Below, one piece after another: positions 17,042-25,367 of a DNA stretch of 64,000 nt. The stretch comes from Archangium violaceum Cb vi76. Its GTDB lineage: Bacteria; Myxococcota; Myxococcia; Myxococcales; Myxococcaceae. The DNA lies in contig NZ_JPMI01000232.1 of the NCBI RefSeq assembly GCF_000733295.1, positions 27,574 to 91,573 on the forward strand, written 5' to 3'. A program made the position numbers and the translations under genes. Under the pieces are notes generated by a model. The model was given only the letters and a program-made list of their open reading frames with translations. It did no database searches and was not told the origin of the DNA. Position 1 is the stretch's first letter. Every line of letters begins with the position of its first letter.

Positions 17042-17596
17042 TCAGCTGCTGAGGTCCTGGGTGGCGGTCCGGGGTGGCTCCTCGGAGGGCAGGGGCTGGC
17101 CGGCGCAGTCGGTGCCCGGAGCGGGCGCGCGGGTGGTGCGGGGCCGGTACTCCCAGTGCCACGGCTCCGAGGGCACCGTGCGCCGGAAGCCATGACGGCA
17201 TGCGTTGGCCGCGAGCCACCGGTAGGTGGGGGACTCCTCGTCGCCGACGACCACGTCCACCGCGAGCCCCCGCTGGTGGTTGGAGCGGCCGGGGCGCGCG
17301 GCCTTGGGGCCCAGGCCCTTGCGGTAGCGCTCGTAGAGCAGGCGCTGCTCCCGGCGGGTGCGGTAGCCGCTGGTCACCCAGAGCCAGATGCCATCCCCAC
17401 GGGCCGCGGTGGCCATGCGCAGGAAGGAGGCCGCGGCGTCACGGCGCAACGACTCGCCACCCGGCAGGGCGACGAGGTGCTTGGAAGTGGTCGTCTTCGC
17501 CCGCTTGCGTTTCACGTCCGCGCCGGGCGCGAGACCGGGAACGAGCAGGCACACGAGGGCTAGGAGAAGGCTCCAGCGCAGCGGCGGGAACGGCAT
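17042..17596 (-). CDS. M15/VanY-type D-alanyl-D-alanine carboxypeptidase-like protein
   Basis: A 184-aa exported protein. The ATG at 17596 begins a clear signal peptide ('MPFPPLRWSLLLALVCLLVPG'); longer in-frame versions reach back into the divergent gene's region. The M15B zinc motifs are present: 'SGYRTRREQRLLYERY', 'SNHQRGLAVDVVV' (SxHxxGxAxD) and 'PWHWEY' with the catalytic Glu-x-x-His pattern. By family this is a peptidoglycan DD- or LD-carboxypeptidase acting in the periplasm. After the catalytic core there is a short Pro/Thr/Arg-rich tail. The gene is divergent from a four-helix membrane protein gene. Confidence 0.87.
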   Translation of the reverse strand: MPFPPLRWSLLLALVCLLVPGLAPGADVKRKRAKTTTSKHLVALPGGESLRRDAAASFLRMATAARGDGIWLWVTSGYRTRREQRLLYERYRKGLGPKAARPGRSNHQRGLAVDVVVGDEESPTYRWLAANACRHGFRRTVPSEPWHWEYRPRTTRAPAPGTDCAGQPLPSEEPPRTATQDLSS

Positions 17597-17751
17597 GGGG
17601 CGGTTCCTGTCCAGAGAGGCAGAGATGGTTGCTCTCACATCTATTCCCGGAATGCGAGCAGGCGGCCGGGCAGGCGCCGCGTGGTTCGCTGGCCTCGAAC
17701 CGCCCGTGGCTCGTCTGTCCGGCTGCTCTCCCGGTAGAGTGGACGCCTCCC

Positions 17752-18267
17752 ATGACGACCGCCCTGCGTCCCGTGCCTCCGAGCGAGGAGGTTTCTTTCG
17801 CTCCCGCCGCTGTCTCCACTCCCGTCCCACTGCGCGCCGCGCGGCTGATGGCGCACGCCGCCGCGTGGCTCACCCTGCTGGGTCTGCTCACCGGGGGCTT
17901 CGTGTCCGCGGCCATGACGGGCAAGGTGTCCGCGGATCCCCACGCCGCGCTCGCCTCGCACCTCAACGCGCTGATGGGGGCCTTCCTGCTGCTGGGCGTG
18001 GCGTGGACGCTGCCGATGCTGCGCTATGGGGCCACGGGCCAGCGCCGGCTCGCGTGGGCCTTCATCGTGTCCAACTTCGCCAACTGGTTCGTCACCGGGG
18101 TGAAGGCGTTCCTGCGCGTGTCCGGCGTGGATGCCACCGGCGAGCCCGTGAATGACGCCGTGTTCGGCGTGCTCACCCTGTCCGTGGTGTTGCCGGCGCT
18201 CGGCGCGGCCGCGGCCTGGGTGTATGGCTTCCGGCGCTCGGCCGCTGCTCCGGAGACCCATCCGTAA
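17752..18267 (+). CDS. Four-helix membrane protein (hydroxylaminobenzene mutase-like)
   Basis: A 171-aa integral membrane protein with four hydrophobic segments at about residues 32-55, 68-92, 100-118 and 140-160. The pattern 'ASHLNALMGAFLLLGVAW', 'SNFANWFVTGVKAFL' and 'VNDAVFGVLTLSVVLPAL' resembles the HabA/HabB hydroxylaminobenzene mutase family (His in helix 2, 'ANW' in helix 3, Asn-Asp before helix 4). These enzymes rearrange hydroxylaminobenzene to aminophenol; the true substrate in myxobacteria is unknown. The first 25 residues are Pro/Val-rich and probably cytoplasmic. Start: ATG 17752 with weak ribosome site. Confidence 0.6.
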   Translation: MTTALRPVPPSEEVSFAPAAVSTPVPLRAARLMAHAAAWLTLLGLLTGGFVSAAMTGKVSADPHAALASHLNALMGAFLLLGVAWTLPMLRYGATGQRRLAWAFIVSNFANWFVTGVKAFLRVSGVDATGEPVNDAVFGVLTLSVVLPALGAAAAWVYGFRRSAAAPETHP

Positions 18268-18279
18268 GCATGAGAGGCC

Positions 18280-19539
18280 TCAGTCCAGCGCGGCGCTCAC
18301 GTCGGTGCGGGTGAGGCGCAGGGTGGCCATGCGGCGGCGGCGGGCATCGGCGACGGCCAGGTGCCAGCCAGCGGCGAACAGGCCCACGGCGAGGCAGCCG
18401 CCCCACAGGGCCCGGGCGCCGAAGTGTCCCAGCACCCACGAGCCGAGCGTGGGGGCGATGCTGGCCGACAGGGCCCACAGCATGTAGTAGGCGCCCTGGT
18501 AGGTGCCGCGCTGCTCGGTGGGCGCCAGGTCCGCCACCACGGCCGAGCCCGCGGGCGCCTGGGCAATCTCCCCCAGCGTCCACACCACCACCGCGAGCGC
18601 CGCCAGCCCGGGGTTCGCGCCGAGCACGTGCATCCCGAAGCCCAGCCCCGTCAGCGCCGAGGCCCACGCCAGCGCCGTCGCGCGCCGCACCTGCCCCATC
18701 ATCCGGCCGGCGAAGGGTTGCAGCAGCACGATGAGCACGCCATTCACGCCCAGCACCGTGCCGAAGGTGGCGGGTGACATGCCTTGCGCGGTCAGGTCCA
18801 TCGGCAGCGTCACGTTGCCCTGGGTGAAGATGATGGCGGTGAGGACGATGGGCAGCGCGAAGGCGAGGAACACCTCGTCCCGGAAGGGCGCCAGCGAGGG
18901 CAGCCGGCGGGAGGACTCCGTTCCCCGGTCCGCCTGGACGGGGCGTGTCTCCGGCACCTTCCACCAGACGAGCAGCCCGTAGAGGAAGGTGGTGCAGGCA
19001 TCCGCCACGAAGAGTACGAGGAAGCCGAAGCGCGAGGCCAGGCCCGCCAGGGGCACGGCGATGGCGAAGCCCACGTTGATGACCCAGTACAGCAGGGCGA
19101 AGGCGCGCGCGCGGTCCTCGGGTTTCACCACGTCGGAGATGGCCGCCGACACCGCGGGCCGGTACAGCTCGCCCAGCAGTCCCAGCAGGAAGGCGGAGAC
19201 GCAGATGTGCCAGGTCTCCCGCGCGAAGCCCATGGACAGCATCGCCGCCGAGCCCAGCCACAGCCCCGACACCAGCGTCTTGCGCCGGCCCACCCGGTCC
19301 GCCAGCGTTCCGCCGACGAGCCCCGCCAGCACACCCCCCACGCCGTGCAGGGACACCACCATCCCGGCCTCCTCCACCCGGAAGCCGCGCTCGCGCGTGA
19401 GGTACAGCGCCAGGAAGGGCACCACGAAGGCGCCCAGCCGGTTCACCAACGTTCCCGTCCACAGGTACCAGTACGTGCCTGGCAGTCCCCCCGCCGTCGC
19501 CTGGACTTCCGCCCTCAATCGCCCCAACAGGTGCTTCAT
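18280..19539 (-). CDS. Major facilitator superfamily transporter
   Basis: A 419-aa protein with twelve predicted membrane helices. MFS motif A is present between helices 2 and 3 ('GGTLADRVGRRKT'), and a weaker copy follows helix 8 ('PFAGRMMGQVRR'). The sequence is closest in style to drug/proton antiporter (DHA1-like) or sugar efflux members. It starts at ATG 19539. The stop lies 13 nt from the convergent membrane gene. Substrate not predictable. Confidence 0.9.
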   Translation of the reverse strand: MKHLLGRLRAEVQATAGGLPGTYWYLWTGTLVNRLGAFVVPFLALYLTRERGFRVEEAGMVVSLHGVGGVLAGLVGGTLADRVGRRKTLVSGLWLGSAAMLSMGFARETWHICVSAFLLGLLGELYRPAVSAAISDVVKPEDRARAFALLYWVINVGFAIAVPLAGLASRFGFLVLFVADACTTFLYGLLVWWKVPETRPVQADRGTESSRRLPSLAPFRDEVFLAFALPIVLTAIIFTQGNVTLPMDLTAQGMSPATFGTVLGVNGVLIVLLQPFAGRMMGQVRRATALAWASALTGLGFGMHVLGANPGLAALAVVVWTLGEIAQAPAGSAVVADLAPTEQRGTYQGAYYMLWALSASIAPTLGSWVLGHFGARALWGGCLAVGLFAAGWHLAVADARRRRMATLRLTRTDVSAALD

Positions 19540-19644
19540 GACGGGCGCAGCTTGCGGGAAGCAGCCCGGAGGCGCCAGGGGCGGGTCTTCCCCCTACTCC
19601 CGGAGTGATTGGACCGCATAGGATTCACACCCGGAGGAACACGC

Positions 19645-20031
19645 GTGACTCGACCCTACAAGCCGGATGGTTACCCGAGTGCCTCGGCCTACGTGATGGT
19701 GAACGGCGCCCAGCGCGTCATCGACTTCTTGAAGAAGGCCTTCGACGCCACGGAGCTGCGCCGCTACGACGGCCCGAACGGGTCGATCATGCACGTCGAG
19801 GTGCGGATCGACGACTCGGTGATCATGCTCTCCGAGGGTGGAGGCTCCTTCCCGGCGTTTCCCGTGTGGCTCCACCTCTATGTCCCGGACGTCGATGCGA
19901 CGTACCAGCGCGCGCTCGCGGCGGGTGGAGTCTCCGTCCAGGAGCCGCAGCAGAAGGGCGATCCGGATCGCCGCGGTGGCGTGAAGGATCCCTCGGGCAA
20001 TACGTGGTGGATCTCCACCCAGATGGAATGA
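19645..20031 (+). CDS. VOC-superfamily (glyoxalase/PhnB-like) protein
   Basis: A 128-aa single vicinal-oxygen-chelate module set. The GTG at 19645 has GGAGG (19633-19637) 7 nt upstream, so the shorter form is chosen over an ATG at 19609. 'VIDFLKKAFDATELRRY', 'MHVEVRIDDSVIMLSEGG', 'LYVPDVDATYQRALAAGG' and 'VKDPSGNTWWIST' follow the PhnB/glyoxalase layout, with His and Glu as candidate metal ligands. The substrate is unknown. It is the first of three co-directional genes, with the dioxygenase gene following at 16 nt. Confidence 0.85.
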   Translation: MTRPYKPDGYPSASAYVMVNGAQRVIDFLKKAFDATELRRYDGPNGSIMHVEVRIDDSVIMLSEGGGSFPAFPVWLHLYVPDVDATYQRALAAGGVSVQEPQQKGDPDRRGGVKDPSGNTWWISTQME

Positions 20032-20047
20032 GACCGGAGCTCCTCGC

Positions 20048-20701
20048 ATGCGCTTCCAACCGCCGTGGGGCGGGGCCTTCCGCCTCCAGACCTACTTCCA
20101 CCGCAAGCTCGATGCCCTGCCCCCCTCTGACATCGAGGCCATGCGCTCGGTCATCCTGGGCTCCTCCCTGCTCGGGGAGACCAACCTGACGTCCCAGTTC
20201 TCGGGCACCTATGGCTTCTCGGTGACCTTCCAGCGCGAGGCTCTCTCCGATGTGAAGGACCGCTTCCCGACCTTCGCTCCGTTTCTCGACGCCGCGCTGC
20301 TGCCGGTCTGCAACGCGTTCCTGCTCAATCCGTTGTTGATCCAGAACGGGCGCGGGGTGGAGGCCCATCTGGACAAGAGCATGATGTACTACGGGGACAC
20401 GATCGGCTGTCCGGTCGCCGTGAGCGTGCTCTACATCCAGGTGCCCGAGCAGCTCGCGGGAGGAGAACTGCGGCTGTATCACCGGGGTGAGCGGGTGGCG
20501 GCGCTGGCACCCAGGCCAAACTCGCTGGTGACGTTCCGCGGAGACATGGCGCACGAGGTGATAGCGGTCGAGTCCGGGGCTCCAGAGCTCTCGGCGGCGC
20601 GCATCAGCCTGGTGGTCGAGCAGTACCGCCTGCCGGAGGAGCTGCTCGCGCGGGTGCCTCGGATGGAGCTGCGGACCCGGGCGGGAACGGTGATGATATG
20701 A
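20048..20701 (+). CDS. 2-oxoglutarate/Fe(II) dioxygenase-like protein (PKHD-like)
   Basis: A 217-aa protein. A facial iron triad is readable: H107-x-D109 in 'VEAHLDKSMM' and H169 in 'GDMAHEVIAV', followed by R185 ('AARISLVVEQY') as the 2-oxoglutarate salt-bridge residue. The lengths between motifs fit prolyl-4-hydroxylase/PKHD-type oxygenases. A nearby 'QVPEQLAGGELRLYHRG' is the typical strand-turn (GGEL) preceding the distal His. Substrate unknown. Its last codon overlaps the start of the SRPBCC gene by ATGA, so the two are translationally coupled. Confidence 0.85.
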   Translation: MRFQPPWGGAFRLQTYFHRKLDALPPSDIEAMRSVILGSSLLGETNLTSQFSGTYGFSVTFQREALSDVKDRFPTFAPFLDAALLPVCNAFLLNPLLIQNGRGVEAHLDKSMMYYGDTIGCPVAVSVLYIQVPEQLAGGELRLYHRGERVAALAPRPNSLVTFRGDMAHEVIAVESGAPELSAARISLVVEQYRLPEELLARVPRMELRTRAGTVMI

Positions 20702-21366
20702 GCGAGCTGTCGATGGAGTGGTGGGTGGCCCAGCGTCCTGAGCGGGTCTTCGCGGCCATCGAGGATCCCTTCCAGATGCGGCGCTGGTACGGGGCGGTTC
20801 CAGGTGGCCAGCGTCTCGGGGAAGTGGGAGACGCGGACGCAGGCGAGCCGTTCCAGGTGAACGTGCTCGATGTGAAGGGGGTCCTCCGGACGCAGACGGG
20901 CCGCATCCTCGAGGTGTTTCCGGGCCGGGGCTTCTCGATGGAACTGGCCTGGGACGGCGGGGAGCTCGGCAGCGACACGACGCGCCTCTCCATGAAGCTC
21001 GAGCCCTCCGGAGATGGCACGCGCATCGAGGTCCGCCAGGGCCCGTTCTCGAGCCCCGAGCTCCTGGAGGCGTACCGGGCGTACTGGGAGGCGAACGTGG
21101 GGCGATTGATCCGCGTCGCCTCTGGAGAAGCGGTGCCCTGCTTCGAGGAGTTCTGGGAGGAGTCGGGGGGCTACGTCGAGCCGCTCGGCCTGGCGGCCTA
21201 TACGGTGCTCGCCGGCATGAAGGAGGCCGGGGTGCCGCCGGAGACGCTCGCGCAACTGGAGGAGACGCTCTACACGCACCTCGCGCGCGTGCCCGAGGAG
21301 ACGGCGGGAGTGCTCGGAGCGGTGCTTCGCGAGCGCCTGAAGGGCATGCTTTCGGGTGGAGGCTGA
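20698..21366 (+). CDS. SRPBCC (START/Aha1-like) domain protein
   Basis: A 222-aa protein. The N-terminal 140 residues ('VAQRPERVFAAIEDPFQMRRW', 'GRILEVFPGRGFSMELAW', 'TRIEVRQGPFSSPELLEAYRAYWE') are the helix-grip fold of the Aha1/START family, which binds hydrophobic ligands. An extra C-terminal helical part of about 80 residues ('GEAVPCFEEFWEESGGY', 'GVPPETLAQLEETLYTHLAR') is not part of that fold. The start ATG overlaps the dioxygenase stop (ATGA). Together with the VOC protein and the dioxygenase, it suggests a small oxidative modification pathway of unknown substrate. Confidence 0.78.
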   Translation: MSELSMEWWVAQRPERVFAAIEDPFQMRRWYGAVPGGQRLGEVGDADAGEPFQVNVLDVKGVLRTQTGRILEVFPGRGFSMELAWDGGELGSDTTRLSMKLEPSGDGTRIEVRQGPFSSPELLEAYRAYWEANVGRLIRVASGEAVPCFEEFWEESGGYVEPLGLAAYTVLAGMKEAGVPPETLAQLEETLYTHLARVPEETAGVLGAVLRERLKGMLSGGG

Positions 21367-21375
21367 AGGCGGGCC

Positions 21376-22407
21376 TCAGCGCCGGCCGAGGAATCCCTCG
21401 AGCACCCCGGCGACGTTGGTGCCGATCTCATCCACCGCGTAGCCACCTTCCTGCACGAACACCGTCGGCAGCTTCAGCCCGGCCAGCCGCTGTCCGATGA
21501 GCGGGTAGTGCTCCTGGGCGAGCTTGAAGGCGCTGATGGGATCGCCCTCGTAGGTATCGACGCCGAGCGACACGACGAGGGCCTCGGGCGAGAACGTCCC
21601 GATGGCGTCCAGCGCGGCTCCGAGGGCGGCGTTGTACTCGTTCCAGCCGGTGCCACGCTCCAGCGGGAGGTTGAGGGTGTAGCCCTCTCCGGCGCCTGCT
21701 CCGCGCTCATCGGCATAGCCGAGGAAGTAGGGGTAGTCCGTCTCCGGGGTCGCGTGGATGGAGACGAACAGCACATCGGAGCGCTCCCAGAAGATGTCCT
21801 GGGTGCCATTGCCGTGGTGGTAGTCCACGTCGAGCACCGCCACCCGGGCGAACCCCCGGTCACGCAGGTGCTGGGCCGCGAGGGCGGCGTTGTTGAGGAA
21901 GCAGTAGCCGCCGTAGACGGAGTGCCCGGCGTGGTGTCCGGGAGGACGGCACAGGGCGTAGGCGCTCTTGTCCCCCTCGGCGACGAGCGCGGCGGCGGTC
22001 AGGGCGGAGTGCGCGGCGGCGAGCGCGGCGTCCCAGGTGCCCTCGACGATGGGCGTGCTGGAGTCGAAGGCGTAGTAGCCCATGCGGCCGTTGATGCCGG
22101 AGGGGATGTGGTCCCGGCGCAGGCCGCGGGCGGGAAAGCCGCTCGGCAGCATGAAGCCCTCCTTGCCGAGCGAGCGCCACTCGGCATGGGCGGTGCGCAG
22201 GAACTCGACGAACGCGGCGTCATGGACGCGCAGCAGGGACTCGTGGGCGAAGGAGCGCGGCTCGATGAGCTCGAGTCCGGCGCGCTCCACGGCCTTCAGG
22301 ATGTAGTCGACGCGCACCGGCATCTCGAAGCACGGCACCAGCTCGCCGCGATGCAATTCCATGCCGCCGTCATGGCGGGCGTGCAGCGGGGAATGAACGA
22401 CTTTCAC
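21376..22407 (-). CDS. Histone deacetylase/acetylpolyamine amidohydrolase family enzyme
   Basis: A 343-aa zinc amidohydrolase. The catalytic H158-H159 lie in 'RPPGHHAGHSVYGGYCFLNN', the metal-binding Asp/His cluster in 'VLDVDYHHGNGTQDIF', a further Asp in 'VVSLGVDTYEGDP', and the transition-state region in 'FVQEGGYAVDEIG'. This set and the length fit bacterial acetylpolyamine amidohydrolase (AphA), which removes acetyl groups from polyamines, rather than histone-directed enzymes. The GTG at 22407 is chosen because the family N-terminus 'KVVHSPLHARHDGGMELHRG' begins there and GGAG lies 8 nt upstream. The gene stands alone. Confidence 0.88.
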   Translation of the reverse strand: MKVVHSPLHARHDGGMELHRGELVPCFEMPVRVDYILKAVERAGLELIEPRSFAHESLLRVHDAAFVEFLRTAHAEWRSLGKEGFMLPSGFPARGLRRDHIPSGINGRMGYYAFDSSTPIVEGTWDAALAAAHSALTAAALVAEGDKSAYALCRPPGHHAGHSVYGGYCFLNNAALAAQHLRDRGFARVAVLDVDYHHGNGTQDIFWERSDVLFVSIHATPETDYPYFLGYADERGAGAGEGYTLNLPLERGTGWNEYNAALGAALDAIGTFSPEALVVSLGVDTYEGDPISAFKLAQEHYPLIGQRLAGLKLPTVFVQEGGYAVDEIGTNVAGVLEGFLGRR

Positions 22408-22793
22408 CGGGGAGTCTCCAGGGCTGAAGGAGGAGCGGCGCGGCGAGTTGTAACGCAGCGTGGGTCCGTCATCCAAGGGAGGGGGCTCCGCCCCCGGCAC
22501 GGGGGTGAAGTGGAGCAATACCCGGCGGCGAGGCACCGGCCGCGGGAAAAAAGACGGCCGCTGGGTGGTGGTCGAGGTGAACGACTGAGGCGTCTCCGGG
22601 CTCCCGGCGAGCATCGACCCACGCGAGCTGTTCGCGGCGTTGCTGGGCGTGGAGCGTTGACTGACACACCGCTCGTCAGGGCTGGCGCGTCAGGGAGCAA
22701 CGTGAGGCTCGCCTGGGGGCTAGCCAACAAGAACGGTGACAGGCGCCGGTTGGAGATGGCGCCGGCCGGGCGAGGACGTTAAGGGAGTGCCCC
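22408..22793. other. Intergenic interval of 386 nt with a GC hairpin
   Basis: No gene is recognised. GGGGGC (22481-22486), TCC, GCCCCC (22490-22495) is a tight perfect hairpin without a T tract. A run of six A (about 22549-22554) lies further right. The last part carries AAGGGAG, the ribosome site of the gene starting at 22794. The interval must contain divergent promoters for the flanking genes, but no convincing -35/-10 pair was found. Confidence 0.5.
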
Positions 22794-23261
22794 ATGGAGC
22801 CCACCACCGACCTGGCCACCTGTCTGCTCTGTGGCGCTGGAGCCTCTCCGGCGCTGAACCTGCCGCGCTTCGCTGGAGCCGCGTGTCAGGGCTGTGCCCA
22901 GCGCGTGGGACATCTGCTGGTGCAGGATCCCACGCAGCTGACGGACATCTGGCCGCTGCTCGCCGACGACGTGGACGATGAGCCCGAGCCCACGGTGCAG
23001 CGCGCGGATGGGAAGACGGTGGAACTGCGCCAGGTCATCGCGGAGATGAAGCGCGAGCTGTCGGTCGAGGACCGGATGAAGCTCGCGGAGATGTACGGAG
23101 AGATCGGTCTCATCCGCGAGCAGCTCGAGGAGTGTGGCCGGGTGCTCGTCGCGGCGCCCGCGGCCGGGTTGGCTCAGCGTGCGCTCGACGTGCTCTTCTC
23201 GGAGGAGCTGTGCTCGCCGCGCGGAATCGAGGAGCTCCGCGGGCGCCTGTTCCCGGCTTGA
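22794..23261 (+). CDS. Small protein with N-terminal CxxC pairs, function unknown
   Basis: A 155-aa protein with AAGGGAG 6 nt before the ATG. The N-terminus has two CxxC knuckles ('CLLCGAG' and 'CQGCAQRVG'), a likely four-Cys zinc ribbon. The remainder is acidic and helical ('LADDVDDEPEPTVQ', 'RQVIAEMKRELSVEDRMKLA', 'GEIGLIREQLEECGRVL') and may form a short coiled coil. No known family is recognised. It is followed immediately by a LysR relic and then a transporter gene, with no sign of a functional link. Confidence 0.7.
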   Translation: MEPTTDLATCLLCGAGASPALNLPRFAGAACQGCAQRVGHLLVQDPTQLTDIWPLLADDVDDEPEPTVQRADGKTVELRQVIAEMKRELSVEDRMKLAEMYGEIGLIREQLEECGRVLVAAPAAGLAQRALDVLFSEELCSPRGIEELRGRLFPA

Positions 23262-23262
23262 G

Positions 23263-23430
23263 AAGCGGGACGGGAGTGACATCGGGCTGGTGGTCCACCC
23301 GGATTTGCAGCACAACGCGCGTGTGCGCGCCACCCTCCACTTCCTCACCGGGCTCATCCAGCGCGAGCGCCCCCTCCTGTCCGGCGAGGGCCGTCCCGCC
23401 CCGCGCTCCTCCGGGAGGCGTTCCTCGTGA
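23263..23430 (+). pseudogene. C-terminal relic of a LysR-family regulator
   Basis: Between the zinc-knuckle gene and the transporter, a frame without a start reads 'EKRDGSDIGLVVHPDLQHNA', then 'RVRATLHFLTGLIQRERPLL'. This is the typical C-terminus of LysR-type regulators (a 'LxxHPDLRxTARVRAxxxFL' pattern). The helix-turn-helix and most of the effector domain are missing. The relic's stop TGA overlaps the GTG of the transporter (23427-23430). This suggests that a full LysR gene was once translationally coupled to the AEC gene and has been largely deleted. Confidence 0.6.
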
Positions 23431-24329
23431 GCCAGCTCGTCGGTCTGCTGGCCGCCAGTCTCCTCCTCGGTGCCTTCGCCCGGCGCAGCGGCCGTTTCCC
23501 GGAGCAGACGGCGCTGGCCATCAACGCCTTCGTGCTCAACATCGCGCTGCCCGCGCTTGTGCTGCGCGCGGTGCACCGTCTCACGCTCGCTCCCGAGCTG
23601 CTCGTCGCCGCCGCCACGCCCTGGCTCATCTTCGGCGGCTCGTGGCTCTTCTTCCGCACGGTGGGTCCGCGGCTGGGTTTTCCGCCCGGCACCGTGGCGG
23701 CGCTCGTCCTCACCGGCGGGCTGAGCAACACCGCCTTCGTGGGCCTGCCCCTCATCGAGGGACTCATGGGCCGTGATGCGCTACAGGTGGCCGTCGTCGT
23801 GGATCAGCTCGGCTCGTTCCTGGCGCTGGGCACGGTGGCCACCCTCTTCGCCACGCACGCCGCCGCGAAGGACACCCGCCTCAGCGCGCTGCTCGAGAAG
23901 GTGGTGGCCTTTCCGCCCTTCATCGCCCTGACGGCTGGGTTCGTCCTGCACCCGTGGGACTGGCCCCAGGCCGTGGACGTGGTGCTCGGCCGCCTGGGCG
24001 ACATGCTCACCCCGCTGGCGCTCTTCTCCGTGGGTTTCCAGTTACGGCCCTCGGGCGTGAAGGGCCGGGTGCGCGCGCTCGTGCTGGGACTCGGTTACAA
24101 GCTGGCGCTGGCGCCACTCGCGATTGCGCTGCTGTTGCTGCTGCTGCCCGGCATGGGCCGGCTCACCTTCGAGGTGTCCGTTCTCCAGGCCGCCATGGCT
24201 CCCATGGTCACCGCCGCCATCCTCGCCGCGGACAATGGGTTGGATCCGGAGCTCTCCGCCCTCATGGTGGGGCTGGGCATTCCACTCTCGTTCGCCACGG
24301 TGCCCATCACCCTGTGGCTCCTGCGTTGA
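23427..24329 (+). CDS. AEC-family (auxin efflux carrier-like) transporter
   Basis: A 300-aa membrane protein with about ten hydrophobic helices in two homologous halves. The N-terminus 'RFPEQTALAINAFVLNIALP' and the 'GGLSNTAFVGLPLIEGL' stretch (N-x-x-F-x-G-x-P) are typical of the AEC/BASS-like family, which exports carboxylates or other organic anions. The C-terminal half repeats the layout ('AMAPMVTAAILAADNG'). It starts at GTG 23427, overlapping the stop of the LysR relic, so its former regulator is probably lost. Substrate unknown. Confidence 0.87.
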   Translation: MSQLVGLLAASLLLGAFARRSGRFPEQTALAINAFVLNIALPALVLRAVHRLTLAPELLVAAATPWLIFGGSWLFFRTVGPRLGFPPGTVAALVLTGGLSNTAFVGLPLIEGLMGRDALQVAVVVDQLGSFLALGTVATLFATHAAAKDTRLSALLEKVVAFPPFIALTAGFVLHPWDWPQAVDVVLGRLGDMLTPLALFSVGFQLRPSGVKGRVRALVLGLGYKLALAPLAIALLLLLLPGMGRLTFEVSVLQAAMAPMVTAAILAADNGLDPELSALMVGLGIPLSFATVPITLWLLR

Positions 24330-24342
24330 GAGCGTGCGCCGC

Positions 24343-24534
24343 CTACGCGACGGCCTGCGTGGCGTAGGCGATCTCCAGGCCTTCCTTGCGCATGCGCAGC
24401 CGCGTGCGCGACAGCCAGTGGCAGTGCGCGCAGTAGCTGTGCGCGCCGTTGCCCGGCGTGCTGCGGATGGTCACCGCGCCGCCGCACAGCATGCAGCCAT
24501 CGGGAAGGGTGAACTCCGAAACGGCGTCACCCAT
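24343..24534 (-). CDS. Small zinc-ribbon protein
   Basis: A 63-aa protein from ATG 24534 (GAGAAG just upstream); an in-frame ATG at 24558 would add 8 residues. Two knuckles, 'CMLCGG' and 'YCAHCHW', separated by 20 residues form a classical zinc ribbon. The tail is basic ('SRTRLRMRKEGLEI'). Such proteins often bind nucleic acid or act as accessory subunits, but nothing here fixes the role. It is convergent with the AEC gene. Confidence 0.7.
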   Translation of the reverse strand: MGDAVSEFTLPDGCMLCGGAVTIRSTPGNGAHSYCAHCHWLSRTRLRMRKEGLEIAYATQAVA

Positions 24535-24764
24535 GTTCTTCTCAGTGGTTCCGGTCATGCCTTTCACGTAACGCAGGAATCGGCGGCCACAAGCCGCCGG
24601 ACCGTGTTTTCCGTGCACCCCTGGAGGGCAGGCAGGCGGGCCTGTAGCGCCTACCGTCCTCCTGGTTCCTGTCCACCGCCGCACACCGCAACCCGCCGAA
24701 CACAGGCGCTCGCCTTGGCACGCCGCTTTCAAGAGAAGGGCGTTCCTGAGGGGGGAGGGTGGGC

Positions 24765-24992
24765 ATGGAGATTGCGCGAGTCGCGCTTCGCCGACATGGG
24801 AAGGGTTGGGGGGTGGAGGTGACCCTCGAGGGGGGCGGTGTGCGGCGCTATCGCTATGGCAGCGAGGCGCAGGCGCGCTACTTCGCCGCGGTGTTCGAGT
24901 TGGGACCGAGTTGGCTGCCGCCGGTGTCACGGCGACGGCGCGCCCGGGCCGGGGCCTCCTCCGCCGGGCGGGCAGCGGGCGGGCCCGCGTAG
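24765..24992 (+). CDS. Small conserved-looking protein, function unknown
   Basis: A 75-aa protein starting at ATG 24765 with a strong ribosome site (GGGGGAGGG, 24751-24759). The first 53 residues look folded, with alternating strand and helix ('EIARVALRRHGKGWGVEVTL', 'GSEAQARYFAAVFELG'). The tail is Arg/Ala/Gly-rich and probably disordered. No family is recognised. The upstream 200 nt are non-coding and must contain its promoter. Confidence 0.6.
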   Translation: MEIARVALRRHGKGWGVEVTLEGGGVRRYRYGSEAQARYFAAVFELGPSWLPPVSRRRRARAGASSAGRAAGGPA

Positions 24993-25069
24993 GCCCGGGG
25001 GGGCCGGGCATCTCCCGGGCCTCCGTGGGGGTTCCGGAGAGGCCGCGCACCTGCTAGGAGTCACGCCTC

Positions 25070-25354
25070 ATGAGCAAGAGCAACTACACCCCCCGCCCGA
25101 ACCGCGAGCCCATCACCCGTGAGACGGATCCAGCCGGCCGCTGGTCCGCGAAGTTCCCGGACATGATTGGCTACAAGAACCAGGGTGGCGGCAAGGTGCC
25201 GGCGGACTACGGGTGGAACACCAACCCGAAGCAGTGGCAGGAGGAGATGACGCCCGAGAACCTCGCCACCGAGTACCGCAACCTGGTGGTTCCGCGGCTC
25301 CCCGTGCCGGCCGCCGCCGCGCTGCCCGAGGGCGCCAAGGCCGAGTCCAAGTAG
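25070..25354 (+). CDS. Small hydrophilic protein, function unknown
   Basis: A 94-aa protein with AGGAG 8 nt before the ATG. It is rich in Pro, Asn, Lys and Trp ('NYTPRPNREPITRET', 'MIGYKNQGGGKVPADYGWN') and lacks membrane or signal segments. The codon pattern is typical of the neighbouring genes, so it is likely translated. The C-terminus is Ala/Pro-rich. No family recognised. It is convergent with the helical-protein gene. Confidence 0.65.
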   Translation: MSKSNYTPRPNREPITRETDPAGRWSAKFPDMIGYKNQGGGKVPADYGWNTNPKQWQEEMTPENLATEYRNLVVPRLPVPAAAALPEGAKAESK

Positions 25355-25367
25355 TCTCCCGGCCGCC

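Noticed and set aside
22481..22495. GGGGGCTCCGCCCCC as an integron or attachment site
   Set aside because: Only a simple short hairpin; there is no integrase or conserved flanks nearby.
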